DNA of 64,000 nucleotides. Origin: CAWJMF01 sp963843945. GTDB lineage: Bacteria > Vulcanimicrobiota > Vulcanimicrobiia > Vulcanimicrobiales > Vulcanimicrobiaceae. The position numbers and the translations under genes are program-made. The notes under the pieces are model-generated. The model was not told the origin of the DNA. It ran no database searches and worked only from the letters and a program-made list of their open reading frames with translations. The stretch lies in contig CAWJMF010000002.1 of NCBI GenBank assembly GCA_963843945.1, positions 1,798,001 through 1,862,000 on the forward strand. The letters run 5' to 3'. Position 1 is the first letter of the stretch. Each line of letters starts with the position of its first letter. Of this stretch, positions 51,106 through 59,965 are shown in pieces.

Positions 51106-51282
51106 TTGAAGTTGTTTCGTGCCCCCGCGGTGACCGGCGCGACCTTGACGGTCGCGCTTGCCGTCTCAGGCAACCGGGTGCGCGGCAGCGGCACGCGCCT
51201 GGGCCGCCCCGACGGACCACTTTGCCACGGGAGCCTGGCACCGGCCTTGGAAGTCGGCTCCGCCCACGAGCGGGCTGCGTGA
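51106..51282 (+). pseudogene. Vestigial N-terminus of a heme A synthase (ctaA-like)
   Basis: A 58-codon frame from TTG 51106 ends with a TGA that overlaps the ctaB start. It reads FRAPAVTGATLTVALAVSGN followed by RGSGTRLGRPDGPLCHGSLAP, close to the first helix and the TGSGxGCPDWPLCHGxLxP signature of CtaA/COX15, ending with HERAA where family members have a heme-ligand EWxHR. The Cys of GCPDW and the helix bundle are lost. The full-length ctaA is 3 kb away, so this is a decayed second copy, still in the classic ctaA-ctaB position. Confidence 0.55.
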
Positions 51283-52196
51283 GCTCGACGCTTTCGCGCC
51301 TCGAGGGTCCCGGGCCGGCGGCGCTTTCCGGCTGGCGCGGCTTCCTCAACGACTACTACGAGCTGACCAAGCCGCGCATCATCTACCTCTTGCTGATCAC
51401 CACGCTCGCGGCAATGGTGATGGCGGAGCGCGGCGTTCCGCCGCTGGGCTTGACGCTGCTGACGCTGCTGGGCGGCGCGCTTGCGGCCGGTTCGGCCGGC
51501 GCGTTCAACTGCGTGATCGACCGCGACGTCGATCGCGTGATGACGCGCACCATGTTGCGGCCCGTTGCGACCGGACGCATCTTACCGTTGCCGGCGCTGC
51601 TCTTTGCGACGGTCACCGGCCTCCTCGCCTTCGCACTCTTTTATTTCTTCGTCAACCCGTTGGCCGCATGGTTTGCGCTCGTCGGGAACGCGTACTACGT
51701 GCTGGTCTACTCGCTCTGGCTCAAACGCGCGACCGCTCTCAACATCGTCATCGGCGGCGCTGCGGGCGCCGTCCCGCCGCTCGTCGGCTGGGCCGCGGTA
51801 ACCCATGGCATCGGCGGACCGGCGCTCGGACTGTTCGCCTTGATCTTTCTCTGGACGCCGCCGCACTTCTGGGCCCTCGCTCTTATGACGAACACGGACT
51901 ACGAAAAAGCGGGCATTCCAATGCTGCCGAACGTACGGGGCGTGGAACGGACGAAGCGCGAGATCTTCGTCTACAGCGCGATCATGGTCGGCATGTCGCT
52001 GCTCTTGACGCCGCTCGGCATCATGGGTTGGTGGTATTTCGTGCCGGCGACGGTCCTCGGGGCGATCTTTATGCGGGACGCCTGGCAGCTGTTTCGAGGG
52101 CCGCTTAAGCCGCGAGCCCGCGCGCTCTTCAAGTTCTCGCTCGTGTATCTAGCCTTGATGTGCGCGGCGATGGTGCTCGACCGCGTCATCGGCTAG
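51279..52196 (+). CDS. ctaB: Protoheme IX farnesyltransferase (heme O synthase)
   Basis: 305 residues, nine predicted membrane segments. DYYELTKPRIIYLLLITTLA at the start and the prenyl-diphosphate motif AFNCVIDRDVDRVMTRT (N-x3-D-x3-D) are intact; YEKAGIPMLPNVRG is the second conserved loop. It converts heme B to heme O, the substrate of CtaA. The GTG at 51279 overlaps the stop of a degraded ctaA-like fragment. It is followed 10 bp later by an MFS gene in a locus that makes cytochrome oxidase. Confidence 0.95.
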   Translation: MSSTLSRLEGPGPAALSGWRGFLNDYYELTKPRIIYLLLITTLAAMVMAERGVPPLGLTLLTLLGGALAAGSAGAFNCVIDRDVDRVMTRTMLRPVATGRILPLPALLFATVTGLLAFALFYFFVNPLAAWFALVGNAYYVLVYSLWLKRATALNIVIGGAAGAVPPLVGWAAVTHGIGGPALGLFALIFLWTPPHFWALALMTNTDYEKAGIPMLPNVRGVERTKREIFVYSAIMVGMSLLLTPLGIMGWWYFVPATVLGAIFMRDAWQLFRGPLKPRARALFKFSLVYLALMCAAMVLDRVIG

Positions 52197-52206
52197 ACCT
52201 GCCCGC

Positions 52207-53631
52207 TTGACGACGGAGGCGCCGGCGCAGCCCGCACAAACGCCGTCCGCCGCGCTCGCGGGGCACCGCTTCGACCGTGCGAATCTGCCGCTGCTGCTGA
52301 CGCTGGCACTCGGCGTCTTTGCGGGCGCACTCGATCTCGGCGTGCTCTCGCCGGCGCTGCCGGCGATCGCACGCAGTTTTGCCGTCGCGCCGCGCGACGT
52401 CGCCTGGGTCTTCACGCTTTACCTCTTCGCAAACGTCATCGCCATCCCGGTGATGTCGAAGCTTTCCGACAGCTACGGCCGGCGTTCGATTTACACGCTT
52501 TGCGTCGCGCTCTTCGGAATGGGCAGCCTGCTCGCGATCGTGGCTCCGTCGTTCGTTGTCTTCTTGCTGGCTCGCGCGATCCAGGCGATCGGCGCGGGCG
52601 GCATCTTCCCGGTCGCGACTGCCGCGATCGCCGATCGCGTGCCGCTCGAGCGCCGCGGTTCGGCACTCGGTCTGCTCGGCGCAATTTGGGGTTTGGCCGC
52701 GATCCTCGGACCGAACCTCGGCGGCATCCTGACCCACTTCTTTTCCTGGCATTGGATCTTCGCCGCCAACGTGCCGCTGGCGATCGTCGTCATCGCGCTC
52801 GCGCAGCGCAACGTACCGGGCCCGGCGGCGCACCGGCGCGGCCCGCTGGACGTTGCGGGCATCGCCGTGCTGGCCGTCGGACTCCTCGGCATCATGGTCG
52901 GCTTGACGCGGCTCGACGTACACGCGGCGCGCTTGGGAAACGGCGTCGTGTTCGGCGCGCTCGCGGTGTCCGCGCTCGCGTTCCTTGCGATCGTACCGAT
53001 CGAGCGGCGCGCCAAGGAGCCCGTCATCGCGCCGCAACTTTTCGCCGGCCGCCAGCTCGTCCTCACGTATGGGCTTGAGGTGTTGATCGGGTTGCTCGAG
53101 GGGGCGCTGTTCTTCATTCCGGCGGCGCTGGTTGCAGCCGCCGGCGTCAACTATGCCGCGGCGGGCGCGATCTCGGCGCTCGGCGCGTTGATGTTCGTCG
53201 CCGTGATTCCGCTGGCGGGCCGTGCGCTCGACGCGTTCGGCAGCCGCGCGGTCCTGCTGTGCGGTGCGTTGCTCACGGCCGCGGGGCTCGCGCTCTTCGC
53301 CCTGACGCAGGCGACCCTTCCGCTCGCGAGTTTTTCCATCGCGCTCGCCGGCGTCGGCTTCGGTGCGTTGCTCGGCGCGCCGACGCGCTACATCATAACG
53401 AACGAAGTCCCGAGCTCGATGCGCGGAACGGCGGTCGGTCTGCTGAGCGTGTTTCTCATCATCGGGCAGATCTTCGGCGCCTCGCTCGCCGGCGGGATCG
53501 TCGGCGCGAACATCGACGACGTCACCGGTTACCGCGACGCCTATCTCGCCTTCGCCGGCATTGCGCTCGTCGCCGCGCTCGGAACGCTCGCACTCCTTTC
53601 ACGCAACCGCGAGCGCAAGGAAGCGCGCTAA
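52207..53631 (+). CDS. MFS transporter, DHA2 type
   Basis: 474 residues with about 14 membrane segments. Motif A at SKLSDSYGRRSIYTL, motif C-like AAIWGLAAILGPNLGGIL-type region (GAIWGLAAILGPNLGGIL) and the DLGVLSPALPAIARSF opening are those of EmrB/QacA exporters. Substrate unknown. Start TTG at 52207, 10 bp after ctaB, and followed by the membrane protein gene that brackets ctaA; it may transport a metal or a metabolite related to oxidase assembly, but that is only neighbour-based. Confidence 0.85.
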   Translation: MTTEAPAQPAQTPSAALAGHRFDRANLPLLLTLALGVFAGALDLGVLSPALPAIARSFAVAPRDVAWVFTLYLFANVIAIPVMSKLSDSYGRRSIYTLCVALFGMGSLLAIVAPSFVVFLLARAIQAIGAGGIFPVATAAIADRVPLERRGSALGLLGAIWGLAAILGPNLGGILTHFFSWHWIFAANVPLAIVVIALAQRNVPGPAAHRRGPLDVAGIAVLAVGLLGIMVGLTRLDVHAARLGNGVVFGALAVSALAFLAIVPIERRAKEPVIAPQLFAGRQLVLTYGLEVLIGLLEGALFFIPAALVAAAGVNYAAAGAISALGALMFVAVIPLAGRALDAFGSRAVLLCGALLTAAGLALFALTQATLPLASFSIALAGVGFGALLGAPTRYIITNEVPSSMRGTAVGLLSVFLIIGQIFGASLAGGIVGANIDDVTGYRDAYLAFAGIALVAALGTLALLSRNRERKEAR

Positions 53632-53670
53632 GCTCCGAGGAGCGCGATTCGACGCGCCGAACGGACGGTG

Positions 53671-54261
53671 ATGCCGCTCAGCGCCCGGGAGCGCGAGTTC
53701 ACGCTTGCCCGTCGCCCCTGGACGAAATCCGAACGCCGGGACCTGCTGCGCGGCTTTTTCGGCCGTTCGCTCAGCGCCGTGGAACCGGCCGTTTGTTTCG
53801 TCGTGTTCGCGGCGCTCGCGGCCGGCCTCGTCTTTTTTCCACTCTCTCCCGACGCGAAGTTGACACGTGGGGAAGCGGCGCTGGTCATCGCCCCCATCTT
53901 CGGGTTCGCGGCGCTCTGTTTTTTCGTCTACGCGCTCGCCCTGATGAGGGCGCCGGTGCGCGCCCTCGTGCAAACGCTCTCGCCGATTTTCGTCGTCGAC
54001 GGCTACGTTCGCCAACGCAGGCCCGACCGCGATTCGGACCTCGAATCGAACGGCTACGTCGCCGTGTTGAACGAGGAGCGGCGAACCATTGCCGAATGGC
54101 CGAGCGTCGGCCTCGTCGCGCTGCAAGACGCCGTCCGGCCCGCCCTCGTCGAGTTCACCGTGCACGGCGGTATCCTGCGCATCGACGGGAAATCGACGGG
54201 CGTCGCAACCGACGCGCACCCGCATCTCCGCGCCGGCGGTAACTACGCACGACCGCGCTGA
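53671..54261 (+). CDS. Unknown two-helix membrane protein, paralog A
   Basis: 196 residues. Sequence: LARRPWTKSERRDLLRGFFGR, then two membrane segments (about 38-58 and 72-95, VIAPIFGFAALCFFVYALAL), then a soluble part (SPIFVVDGYVRQRR; EWPSVGLVALQD; VEFTVHGGILRIDGKSTGV). It is clearly homologous to the 55254-55835 protein. Start ATG at 53671, with a GTG 3 bp before. Together the pair brackets ctaA. No known family recognised; role in heme A/oxidase biogenesis is a neighbour-based guess. Confidence 0.7.
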   Translation: MPLSAREREFTLARRPWTKSERRDLLRGFFGRSLSAVEPAVCFVVFAALAAGLVFFPLSPDAKLTRGEAALVIAPIFGFAALCFFVYALALMRAPVRALVQTLSPIFVVDGYVRQRRPDRDSDLESNGYVAVLNEERRTIAEWPSVGLVALQDAVRPALVEFTVHGGILRIDGKSTGVATDAHPHLRAGGNYARPR

Positions 54262-54318
54262 ACCCCAGGCGGGCCACTCGCAGGCCGCTTCGCTCGAACG
54301 CGCGTAGAAGACAATCCC

Positions 54319-55248
54319 ATGAGATTTTTTCGCGCTGCCGCCGGCGGAGCGGCGCTGCTCGCATTCGCCCTCGCCGTGCTCGGCAGCTGGGTCCGCATCA
54401 ACGGTGCGGGGATGACCTGCCCCGACTGGCCGCTCTGCCGCGGAGCGCTGGTGCCGGCGCTGATCGGCGGCGTGGTGCTCGAGTGGACGCACCGGGCGAT
54501 CGCCCTCACGGTCGGCTTCGTCATCATCGCGGCGTTCGTCGCGGGTTGGCGCGTACGCTCGCGCGTAGCCGGGGTCGTTCCGGCGCTCTTCGCGCTCGTG
54601 GGCGTCTTCGCGTTGCAAGTCGTCGTGGGCGGAATCACCATCCATGAGGCGAACAGCCCGCGCTCCGTCGTTCTGCACTGGGCAGTCGCGATGATCTTGC
54701 TGGCGATCCTCGTGGTGCTCGCGCTGCTAGCGTTCCTGGCGCCGGCCGTGGGCTCGGGTCTTCCGGCAATCCGCGACGGCGCTCCCGTCGCGCCTTTGGC
54801 GGTTGCCGCGTTGTTGGCGTACGTTACGATGTGCATCGGCTCGTACGTGAGCTCGAGCGGGGCGGGGCTCGCGTGTACGACCTTTCCCTCGTGCGACGGT
54901 TCGCTGACCGGCGCGACTGCAGCGCAGTTCGCGCAAATGCTCCATCGCATCGCCGCCGGGCTCTTCGTGCTCGCCGCTTTCGGGGCTGCGGCGATCGCCG
55001 CGCGCAGCGGCATGGTGCGCGTGCGCGCCTGGGCGCTCGCCGGGGCGGCGCTGGCGGTCTTGCAGATCGCTTTGGGGATTGCGAACGTCCTTTGGCGCAT
55101 GCCGTTGCTGCTGCGCGAGGCGCACGCGGCGAACGCCGCGGTAACGTTCATCGTCTTCGTCATCGCGACGGCGCTGGCGACGCTCGAGCCGTTGCCGGCC
55201 CGGAGCCGGGCGCGCCACGAAGCCTTCTCCGTCCCTGAGGCCGTCTAA
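54319..55248 (+). CDS. ctaA: Heme A synthase
   Basis: 309 residues, eight membrane segments. The N-terminal half has GSWVRINGAGMTCPDWPLCRG and the heme-ligand region EWTHRAIAL, with QVVVGGITIHEANSPRSVVLHW; the C-terminal half has SYVSSSGAGLACTTFPSCDG and MLHRIAAGLF. The conserved Cys pairs (TCPDWPLC; ACTTFPSC) are intact. It oxidises heme O to heme A. It lies between two paralogous unknown membrane proteins and 3 kb from ctaB. Confidence 0.93.
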   Translation: MRFFRAAAGGAALLAFALAVLGSWVRINGAGMTCPDWPLCRGALVPALIGGVVLEWTHRAIALTVGFVIIAAFVAGWRVRSRVAGVVPALFALVGVFALQVVVGGITIHEANSPRSVVLHWAVAMILLAILVVLALLAFLAPAVGSGLPAIRDGAPVAPLAVAALLAYVTMCIGSYVSSSGAGLACTTFPSCDGSLTGATAAQFAQMLHRIAAGLFVLAAFGAAAIAARSGMVRVRAWALAGAALAVLQIALGIANVLWRMPLLLREAHAANAAVTFIVFVIATALATLEPLPARSRARHEAFSVPEAV

Positions 55249-55253
55249 GCGCA

Positions 55254-55835
55254 ATGGGACGCGCGCGGCGCGCCTCGGAGCCGCCCGATGTCGCGCGGCG
55301 CCCCTGGACGCGCGCCGAGCGGCGAGTGGTGCTTCGCGGCTTCTTCGGCCGCCTGACGATCGCGATCGAACCGCTGGTCGTGGCACTGTTTTTCGCGCTG
55401 TTGCCGGTTGCGCTTCTGCTCCGGCGGCAAGAGATCGCGCTGCTCATCGCGCCGATCTTCGCGTGCGCCGCGCTCGCGTTTTTGGCGTATGCCATCGTCT
55501 TGATCGTCCCGTCCGCGCGAGCGCTGTTCGAGACCTTCGCGCCGATCTATACGGTCGACGGTTACGTCCGTTACCGCATCTCGGGGAAGGGCGAGCCGGA
55601 ATTCTACGTTGCGGCGCTCGGCGCCGGGCGGGAGACGCTCGGCGAGTGGCCCTTGCACGCGTGGCCGCACGCGATCGGAAGTCGCGACACCTGGCCGGTG
55701 GTCGTCGAGTTCAGCCGCTACGGCGGCATTCACAAAATCGACGGACGCTCGACCGGCGTGCTGCCGGACGAGATTGCGCCCTTCGGGGTCGGCATCGCCG
55801 CAGGCGAAAGAGGCGGCCCCGCGCAGCTCCGCTAG
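55254..55835 (+). CDS. Unknown two-helix membrane protein, paralog B
   Basis: 193 residues. VARRPWTRAERRVVLRGFFGR, two membrane segments (about 38-57 and 62-85, ALLIAPIFACAALAFLAYAI), then SAPIYTVDGYVR-type and VVEFSRYGGIHKIDGRSTGV. It matches paralog A along nearly its whole length. ATG lies 5 bp after the ctaA stop, so it is coupled to ctaA. It converges with the oxidase operon on the other strand, 21 bp away. Confidence 0.7.
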   Translation: MGRARRASEPPDVARRPWTRAERRVVLRGFFGRLTIAIEPLVVALFFALLPVALLLRRQEIALLIAPIFACAALAFLAYAIVLIVPSARALFETFAPIYTVDGYVRYRISGKGEPEFYVAALGAGRETLGEWPLHAWPHAIGSRDTWPVVVEFSRYGGIHKIDGRSTGVLPDEIAPFGVGIAAGERGGPAQLR

Positions 55836-55856
55836 GCTACCAGACTCGAGCGGAGC

Positions 55857-56075
55857 TTACGGCGTGAGGGTCGCCGGCGGGAGCGGGATCTTAGCCGAGT
55901 CGGCGGCCGGCCAAACGCGGCCGAAGCCGGACGAGCCCGCGACGAACGAGCCCTGCACGATCACGATCACGACCGCGCAGACCACGAGCCACCTGATGCC
56001 GACGGGGATATGAAACGTCGTCGGACGCAGGGGATGGGTTCCGTTGCCGAGCGCAGTCGAGGCATCGTGACTCAC
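55857..56075 (-). CDS. Small single-pass membrane protein in the oxidase operon
   Basis: 72 residues. One membrane segment (IRWLVVCAVVIVIVQGSFVAG) and a Pro-rich C-terminus. The GTG start at 56075 overlaps the preceding stop (GTGA), so it is translated with the oxidase genes. It may be a small accessory subunit, such as a CtaF-like chain, but no motif proves it. Confidence 0.55.
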   Translation of the reverse strand: MSHDASTALGNGTHPLRPTTFHIPVGIRWLVVCAVVIVIVQGSFVAGSSGFGRVWPAADSAKIPLPPATLTP

Positions 56076-56272
56076 GAGTGGACTCCCAAGACGTTGACGG
56101 CGGCGAGCAACGCGAGCACGCAACCGACGGCCATGAGGCCGAGCAAGAGTTTGGTGATGTTCGCGTCGAGCCCGTGCGAAGCCCAATCGTTTTTCAGCTG
56201 CACGATCGCCGTCACCCCGACCACGATGGCGCCGACGAAAGCGACGCCTCTCTCGATGTATGCTTCCGTCAT
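56072..56272 (-). CDS. Small two-helix membrane protein in the oxidase operon
   Basis: 66 residues with two membrane segments (GVAFVGAIVVGVTAIVQL; ITKLLLGLMAVGCVLALLAAV). Sits 4 bp after the subunit III gene and overlaps the next small gene, so co-expressed with the oxidase. Possibly a subunit IV-like peptide, by position only. Confidence 0.6.
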   Translation of the reverse strand: MTEAYIERGVAFVGAIVVGVTAIVQLKNDWASHGLDANITKLLLGLMAVGCVLALLAAVNVLGVHS

Positions 56273-56276
56273 CGCC

Positions 56277-56915
56277 TCACCATAGATAGAACAGGAAGAA
56301 GAGCGCGACCCAGATCACGTCGACGAAGTGCCAGTAGAGCGTGCCCGCCGTCAACCCGAAGTACTTCGAACCGGTGTATACGCCGCGATTCGCCTGAATG
56401 CCGAGGATCGTGAGATAGCAGACCCCGATGAAGACGTGAAACCCGTGCATCCCGGTTAGGGTGAAGAACGACGCCCCCATCGCGCTGCCTTGCCACGTCG
56501 TCGTGGCGAGGACCAGCGAGTATTCGTGCACCTGGCCGAGCAGGAAGCCGATGCCGAGCACGATCGTGGCAATCAGCCACAGATTGAACTTGCGCTTGTT
56601 GAGGTGCTTCCAGTTCTCGAGCGCGAAGTGCATCGTCACTCCCGAGCCGAAGAGCACGACGGAGTTCATCGCCGCGAAGCTCGTGTCGAACCACGGCAGC
56701 TGATGCCCGTTGACGAAGGGCGGCCAGGTCGGAGCCGACACGCGAAGGTACACGTAGGCGAAGATGAACGACGAGAACAGAATGCAGTCGCTGATGAGGA
56801 AGAAAATAAACCCCAGCAACCTGAGGTCGCGCGTTTCGGCGTAGACCGGATCGACGTCGGCGTAACGCGCCGCGACGGCGTCGTGTCCGGTTAGCCCCTG
56901 GACGGCAGCGGCCAT
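56277..56915 (-). CDS. ctaE: Cytochrome c oxidase subunit III
   Basis: 212 residues, five predicted membrane segments. FFLISDCILFSSFIFAYVYLR, MNSVVLFGSGVTMHFA, LTGMHGFHVFIGV and YWHFVDVIWVALFFLFYLW are typical of subunit III, including the conserved His-Gly-x-His stretch. It stabilises subunit I. Gap to ctaD is 3 bp, order ctaC-ctaD-ctaE. Confidence 0.92.
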   Translation of the reverse strand: MAAAVQGLTGHDAVAARYADVDPVYAETRDLRLLGFIFFLISDCILFSSFIFAYVYLRVSAPTWPPFVNGHQLPWFDTSFAAMNSVVLFGSGVTMHFALENWKHLNKRKFNLWLIATIVLGIGFLLGQVHEYSLVLATTTWQGSAMGASFFTLTGMHGFHVFIGVCYLTILGIQANRGVYTGSKYFGLTAGTLYWHFVDVIWVALFFLFYLW

Positions 56916-56918
56916 CCG

Positions 56919-58649
56919 CTACGCTCCGGCGCCGGCGAGTTGCGAGCTCGGCATGACGACCTTTCCGTATTCCGGGTACTGCTGGAGGTCGTTGTCGGTG
57001 TTGCTGTAGGGCAGTGGCTGATCGAAGTTATACGGCGGTCCGGAGACTTCGGGAATCTTCTTGAAGTTGTAGTACGGGGGCGGCGAGCTGATCGTCCACT
57101 CGAGCGTGCGCGCACCCCAGGGATTGATGCCGGCCAGCTTCCCGTGCCGCAGACTCCAAATGATGTTAAACGCCAGCAACCCGATCGACGCAACCATGCA
57201 GAACGAGAAGACCGTTTCGAACTGATTCCAAAAGACCGCATCGGGGTTGAGCTTCGCGAAGACCGCGTACGAGGCGGTCCGGCGCGGCATGCCTTCGAGG
57301 CCGAGCCAGTGCATCGGCAAGAACGTACCGTTGAGGCCGATGAAGAACAGCCAGAAGCCGAGCTGGGCGAGCCGCTCGTTCAACATCCGGCCGGTGGCCT
57401 TTGGATACCAGTAGGGGATGGCAGCCAGGAAGCCCATCACCGCGCCGCCGGCCACCACGTAGTGGAAGTGGGCCACGATGAAATACGTTCCGTGCGCGTG
57501 CAGATCGAACGGAACCGCAGCCAAAAAGATGCCGGTCAGACCGCCGAACGTAAACGTGATGAGAAACCCGAGCGCGTAGAGCATCGAGCTGGTGAAGTGG
57601 ATGCGGCCGCCCCAAAGCGTCGCCACCCAGGAGAAGATCTTGATGCCGGTCGGAATGCCGATCGCATAGGTCAGGATCATGAACGGAATCTGCAGCCAGG
57701 GAGCGATGCCGCTCGGGAACATGTGGTGGGCCCACACCGCGAAGCTCAGGATCGCGATCGCCATCGACGAGAACGCGATCATCTTGTAGCCGAAGATCGG
57801 TTTGCGTGCGAAGGTCGGCAGCACTTCCGACATCACGCCAAACGCGGGGATGATGAAGATGTAGACCGCGGGGTGAGAGTAGAACCAGAACATGTGCTCG
57901 TACAGCACGGCACTCCCGCCGCGCGTCGCGTCGAAGAACGGCACGTTGAAGACGTGCTCGAGGAACAGCGCGCCGACCGCCGCCGAAAGCGCGACGGTCG
58001 CGATCATGTTCATCAGCGCGGTGGCGAAGGTGGCCCAGACGAAGAGCGGCATGCGAGTCCAGGTCATGCCGGGAGCCCGCATCTTGATGATCGTGACCAT
58101 GAAGTTGAGCCCCGTCATGGTCGAACTGATGCCGATCGTGAAGATCGCCAAGCACCAAAGCGCCCCGGCCGTCCCGTCCTGCAGCGAGACCGGCGGATAC
58201 TCCGTCCAACCGGCGTGCGGACCGCCGAACAGCAGCGAGCTGAACAGGATCACCGCCGCTACCGGGAAGATCCAAAAACTGGCGAGGTTGAGCCAGGGAA
58301 AAGCGACGTCGCGCGCCCCGATCTGGAGCGGCATGACGAAGTTGCCGAGCGCGCCGGTCACGAGTGGAATCAGAACGAGCCAGACCATCGCCGTCCCGTG
58401 CAGCGTGAACATCGAGTTATAGGCCTCGTGGCTCATGATCGCGCCGTTGGGGCTGGTCAGCTGCAGGCGGATGAGTTCCGCGAACGAGCCGGCGATGAGC
58501 ATGATCAGCAGGCCCGTGATGAAGTACTGGAATCCGATCACTTTGTGATCGAGCGAAAAGATGTACTTTCGAACGAAGCCTTCCGGCGGCGGATGGATAT
58601 GATCCCCAACCCCGTGGGTATCGTGTGTCGTGCTCGATCCGGACTGCAT
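56919..58649 (-). CDS. ctaD: Cytochrome c oxidase subunit I, A2 subtype
   Basis: 576 residues, 12 membrane segments. Heme a ligand in MFTLHGTAMVW, CuB and heme a3 ligands in SHPAVYIF, WAHHMF and FHYVVAGG. The proton-channel Glu of classical A1 oxidases is absent: the site reads FYSHPAVYI, the YS-type motif of A2 oxidases. It reduces O2 to water and pumps protons. ATG at 58649; the much longer frame upstream is a shadow of ctaC. Long C-terminal tail after about residue 520 is soluble. Confidence 0.94.
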   Translation of the reverse strand: MQSGSSTTHDTHGVGDHIHPPPEGFVRKYIFSLDHKVIGFQYFITGLLIMLIAGSFAELIRLQLTSPNGAIMSHEAYNSMFTLHGTAMVWLVLIPLVTGALGNFVMPLQIGARDVAFPWLNLASFWIFPVAAVILFSSLLFGGPHAGWTEYPPVSLQDGTAGALWCLAIFTIGISSTMTGLNFMVTIIKMRAPGMTWTRMPLFVWATFATALMNMIATVALSAAVGALFLEHVFNVPFFDATRGGSAVLYEHMFWFYSHPAVYIFIIPAFGVMSEVLPTFARKPIFGYKMIAFSSMAIAILSFAVWAHHMFPSGIAPWLQIPFMILTYAIGIPTGIKIFSWVATLWGGRIHFTSSMLYALGFLITFTFGGLTGIFLAAVPFDLHAHGTYFIVAHFHYVVAGGAVMGFLAAIPYWYPKATGRMLNERLAQLGFWLFFIGLNGTFLPMHWLGLEGMPRRTASYAVFAKLNPDAVFWNQFETVFSFCMVASIGLLAFNIIWSLRHGKLAGINPWGARTLEWTISSPPPYYNFKKIPEVSGPPYNFDQPLPYSNTDNDLQQYPEYGKVVMPSSQLAGAGA

Positions 58650-58684
58650 GCTGCGATCTTTCCTTAGGTTGGCCGGGCTACCGG

Positions 58685-59794
58685 CTATTTGAGGCTGACG
58701 AGGTAGGCGACGAGATCGGCGATGTTTTTTTCGGAGATCCCATTGGCTTGACGGTTGGGCATCGCGCCGATCGGACCGGTATAGCCGTTCTCCAAGATCC
58801 CGGCGATGTTGTCCGGCGTGGGCGGCTTGCCGGTCACGAGCGTTGCATGGGCGGGATCGTCGGTGAGATGATTGAGCCCGGGCCCGACGATCTTCTGATC
58901 GAACCCACCGAGGCTGTGGCAGGCGCTGCACTTTTGCGCGAACAGCAGCTTGCCGGCAGCGGCGTTTCCAGCCGCGAGGTTCAGTTCGCCCCCGCCCGCG
59001 GCCGCCTCGGTTTTCTCGGCGTCGAGCCACTTGGTAAAGGAGGCGACCGGTTCGATGACGAGCTTGCCCGTCATCAAGCTATGGTCGACGCCGCAGTACT
59101 CGGAGCAGACGACCTCGTACGTCCCGGCCTGCAGCGGAGTGAAGTTGAAGGTCGTGACGAGTCCGGGAACGGCCGCCGCCTTCAGGCGAATTTCGGGAAC
59201 CCAAAACTGGTGGATCACGTCGCTCGACGTGATCAGGAGCTGGACGGGAACGCCGAGCGGCAAATGGATCGCGTCGCTTTTCGAATAGATCGACGTCTTG
59301 AGCCCCGGGTAGCGATACTCGAAGTAGAACTGGTGACCGACGACCTCCATCGTCAACGCGGGCGCCGACGTACCGAAATAGATCCGGTGCCAAACGGCGA
59401 TGCTGAGCCCCGTCAGCAGAATCAAAAGCAGCGTGGGGAGCACCGTCCACCAGAATTCGAGTTTCGGCGCATCGTGAACTTGGACGCCGACGGTGTCTGC
59501 GGTATCGCTCGCCCGCGCGCGGAAGACGATCGCAAAGTAGATGACGTACCCTGCGACAAAAATTAGGATCGCGCCTGAAAACACCGCCATGAACTTGAAG
59601 AGGCCGTCGATGCTGTTGGCGACGTCGGCAACGGGATGCGAAGCACCGGGCAAGATCCAATCGATGTTTCCAAAAAGGAAGTACCACGCGTCGATGAGGC
59701 TCAACACGAAAAGCCCGGCAGTTACCGGCCAGAAGCCGGGCCCGAGACCTTTGAAGCGAACCTCGTTCGGCGCCGGCGGGACGTGTTGAGCCAA
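58685..59794 (-). CDS. ctaC: Cytochrome c oxidase subunit II with fused cytochrome c
   Basis: About 370 residues. Two N-terminal membrane segments, then the cupredoxin domain with the CuA motif CSEYCGVDHSLM, and after a Gly/Ala-rich linker a cytochrome c domain with CSACHS (heme) and Met ligand in AMPNRQANG. This is the caa3 arrangement, so it can take electrons without soluble cytochrome c. TTG at 59794 is preferred because AGGGGGA lies 9 nt before it; a TTG at 59803 is too close to that site. Confidence 0.92.
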   Translation of the reverse strand: MAQHVPPAPNEVRFKGLGPGFWPVTAGLFVLSLIDAWYFLFGNIDWILPGASHPVADVANSIDGLFKFMAVFSGAILIFVAGYVIYFAIVFRARASDTADTVGVQVHDAPKLEFWWTVLPTLLLILLTGLSIAVWHRIYFGTSAPALTMEVVGHQFYFEYRYPGLKTSIYSKSDAIHLPLGVPVQLLITSSDVIHQFWVPEIRLKAAAVPGLVTTFNFTPLQAGTYEVVCSEYCGVDHSLMTGKLVIEPVASFTKWLDAEKTEAAAGGGELNLAAGNAAAGKLLFAQKCSACHSLGGFDQKIVGPGLNHLTDDPAHATLVTGKPPTPDNIAGILENGYTGPIGAMPNRQANGISEKNIADLVAYLVSLK

Positions 59795-59965
59795 AGTTGC
59801 CAATCCCCCTGGGGCGCCTTATTAGCGCCGACGATGCATCTCCCTTCGCCCGATATCGCGGCACAATTACGCATTGCGACTTACGCCGCACGTGCCGCCG
59901 GACGCTCCGGCCGCGGCGATCGCGGCGGCTTGTTTCAACTGGCCTGCAGTGTGAAAAAAACAGGC

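Noticed and set aside
56940..58667. 575-codon open frame antisense to ctaD
   Set aside because: It mirrors the codon pattern of the oxidase gene, has Arg/Asp/His-rich composition with no family similarity, and ctaD is unmistakable on the other strand.
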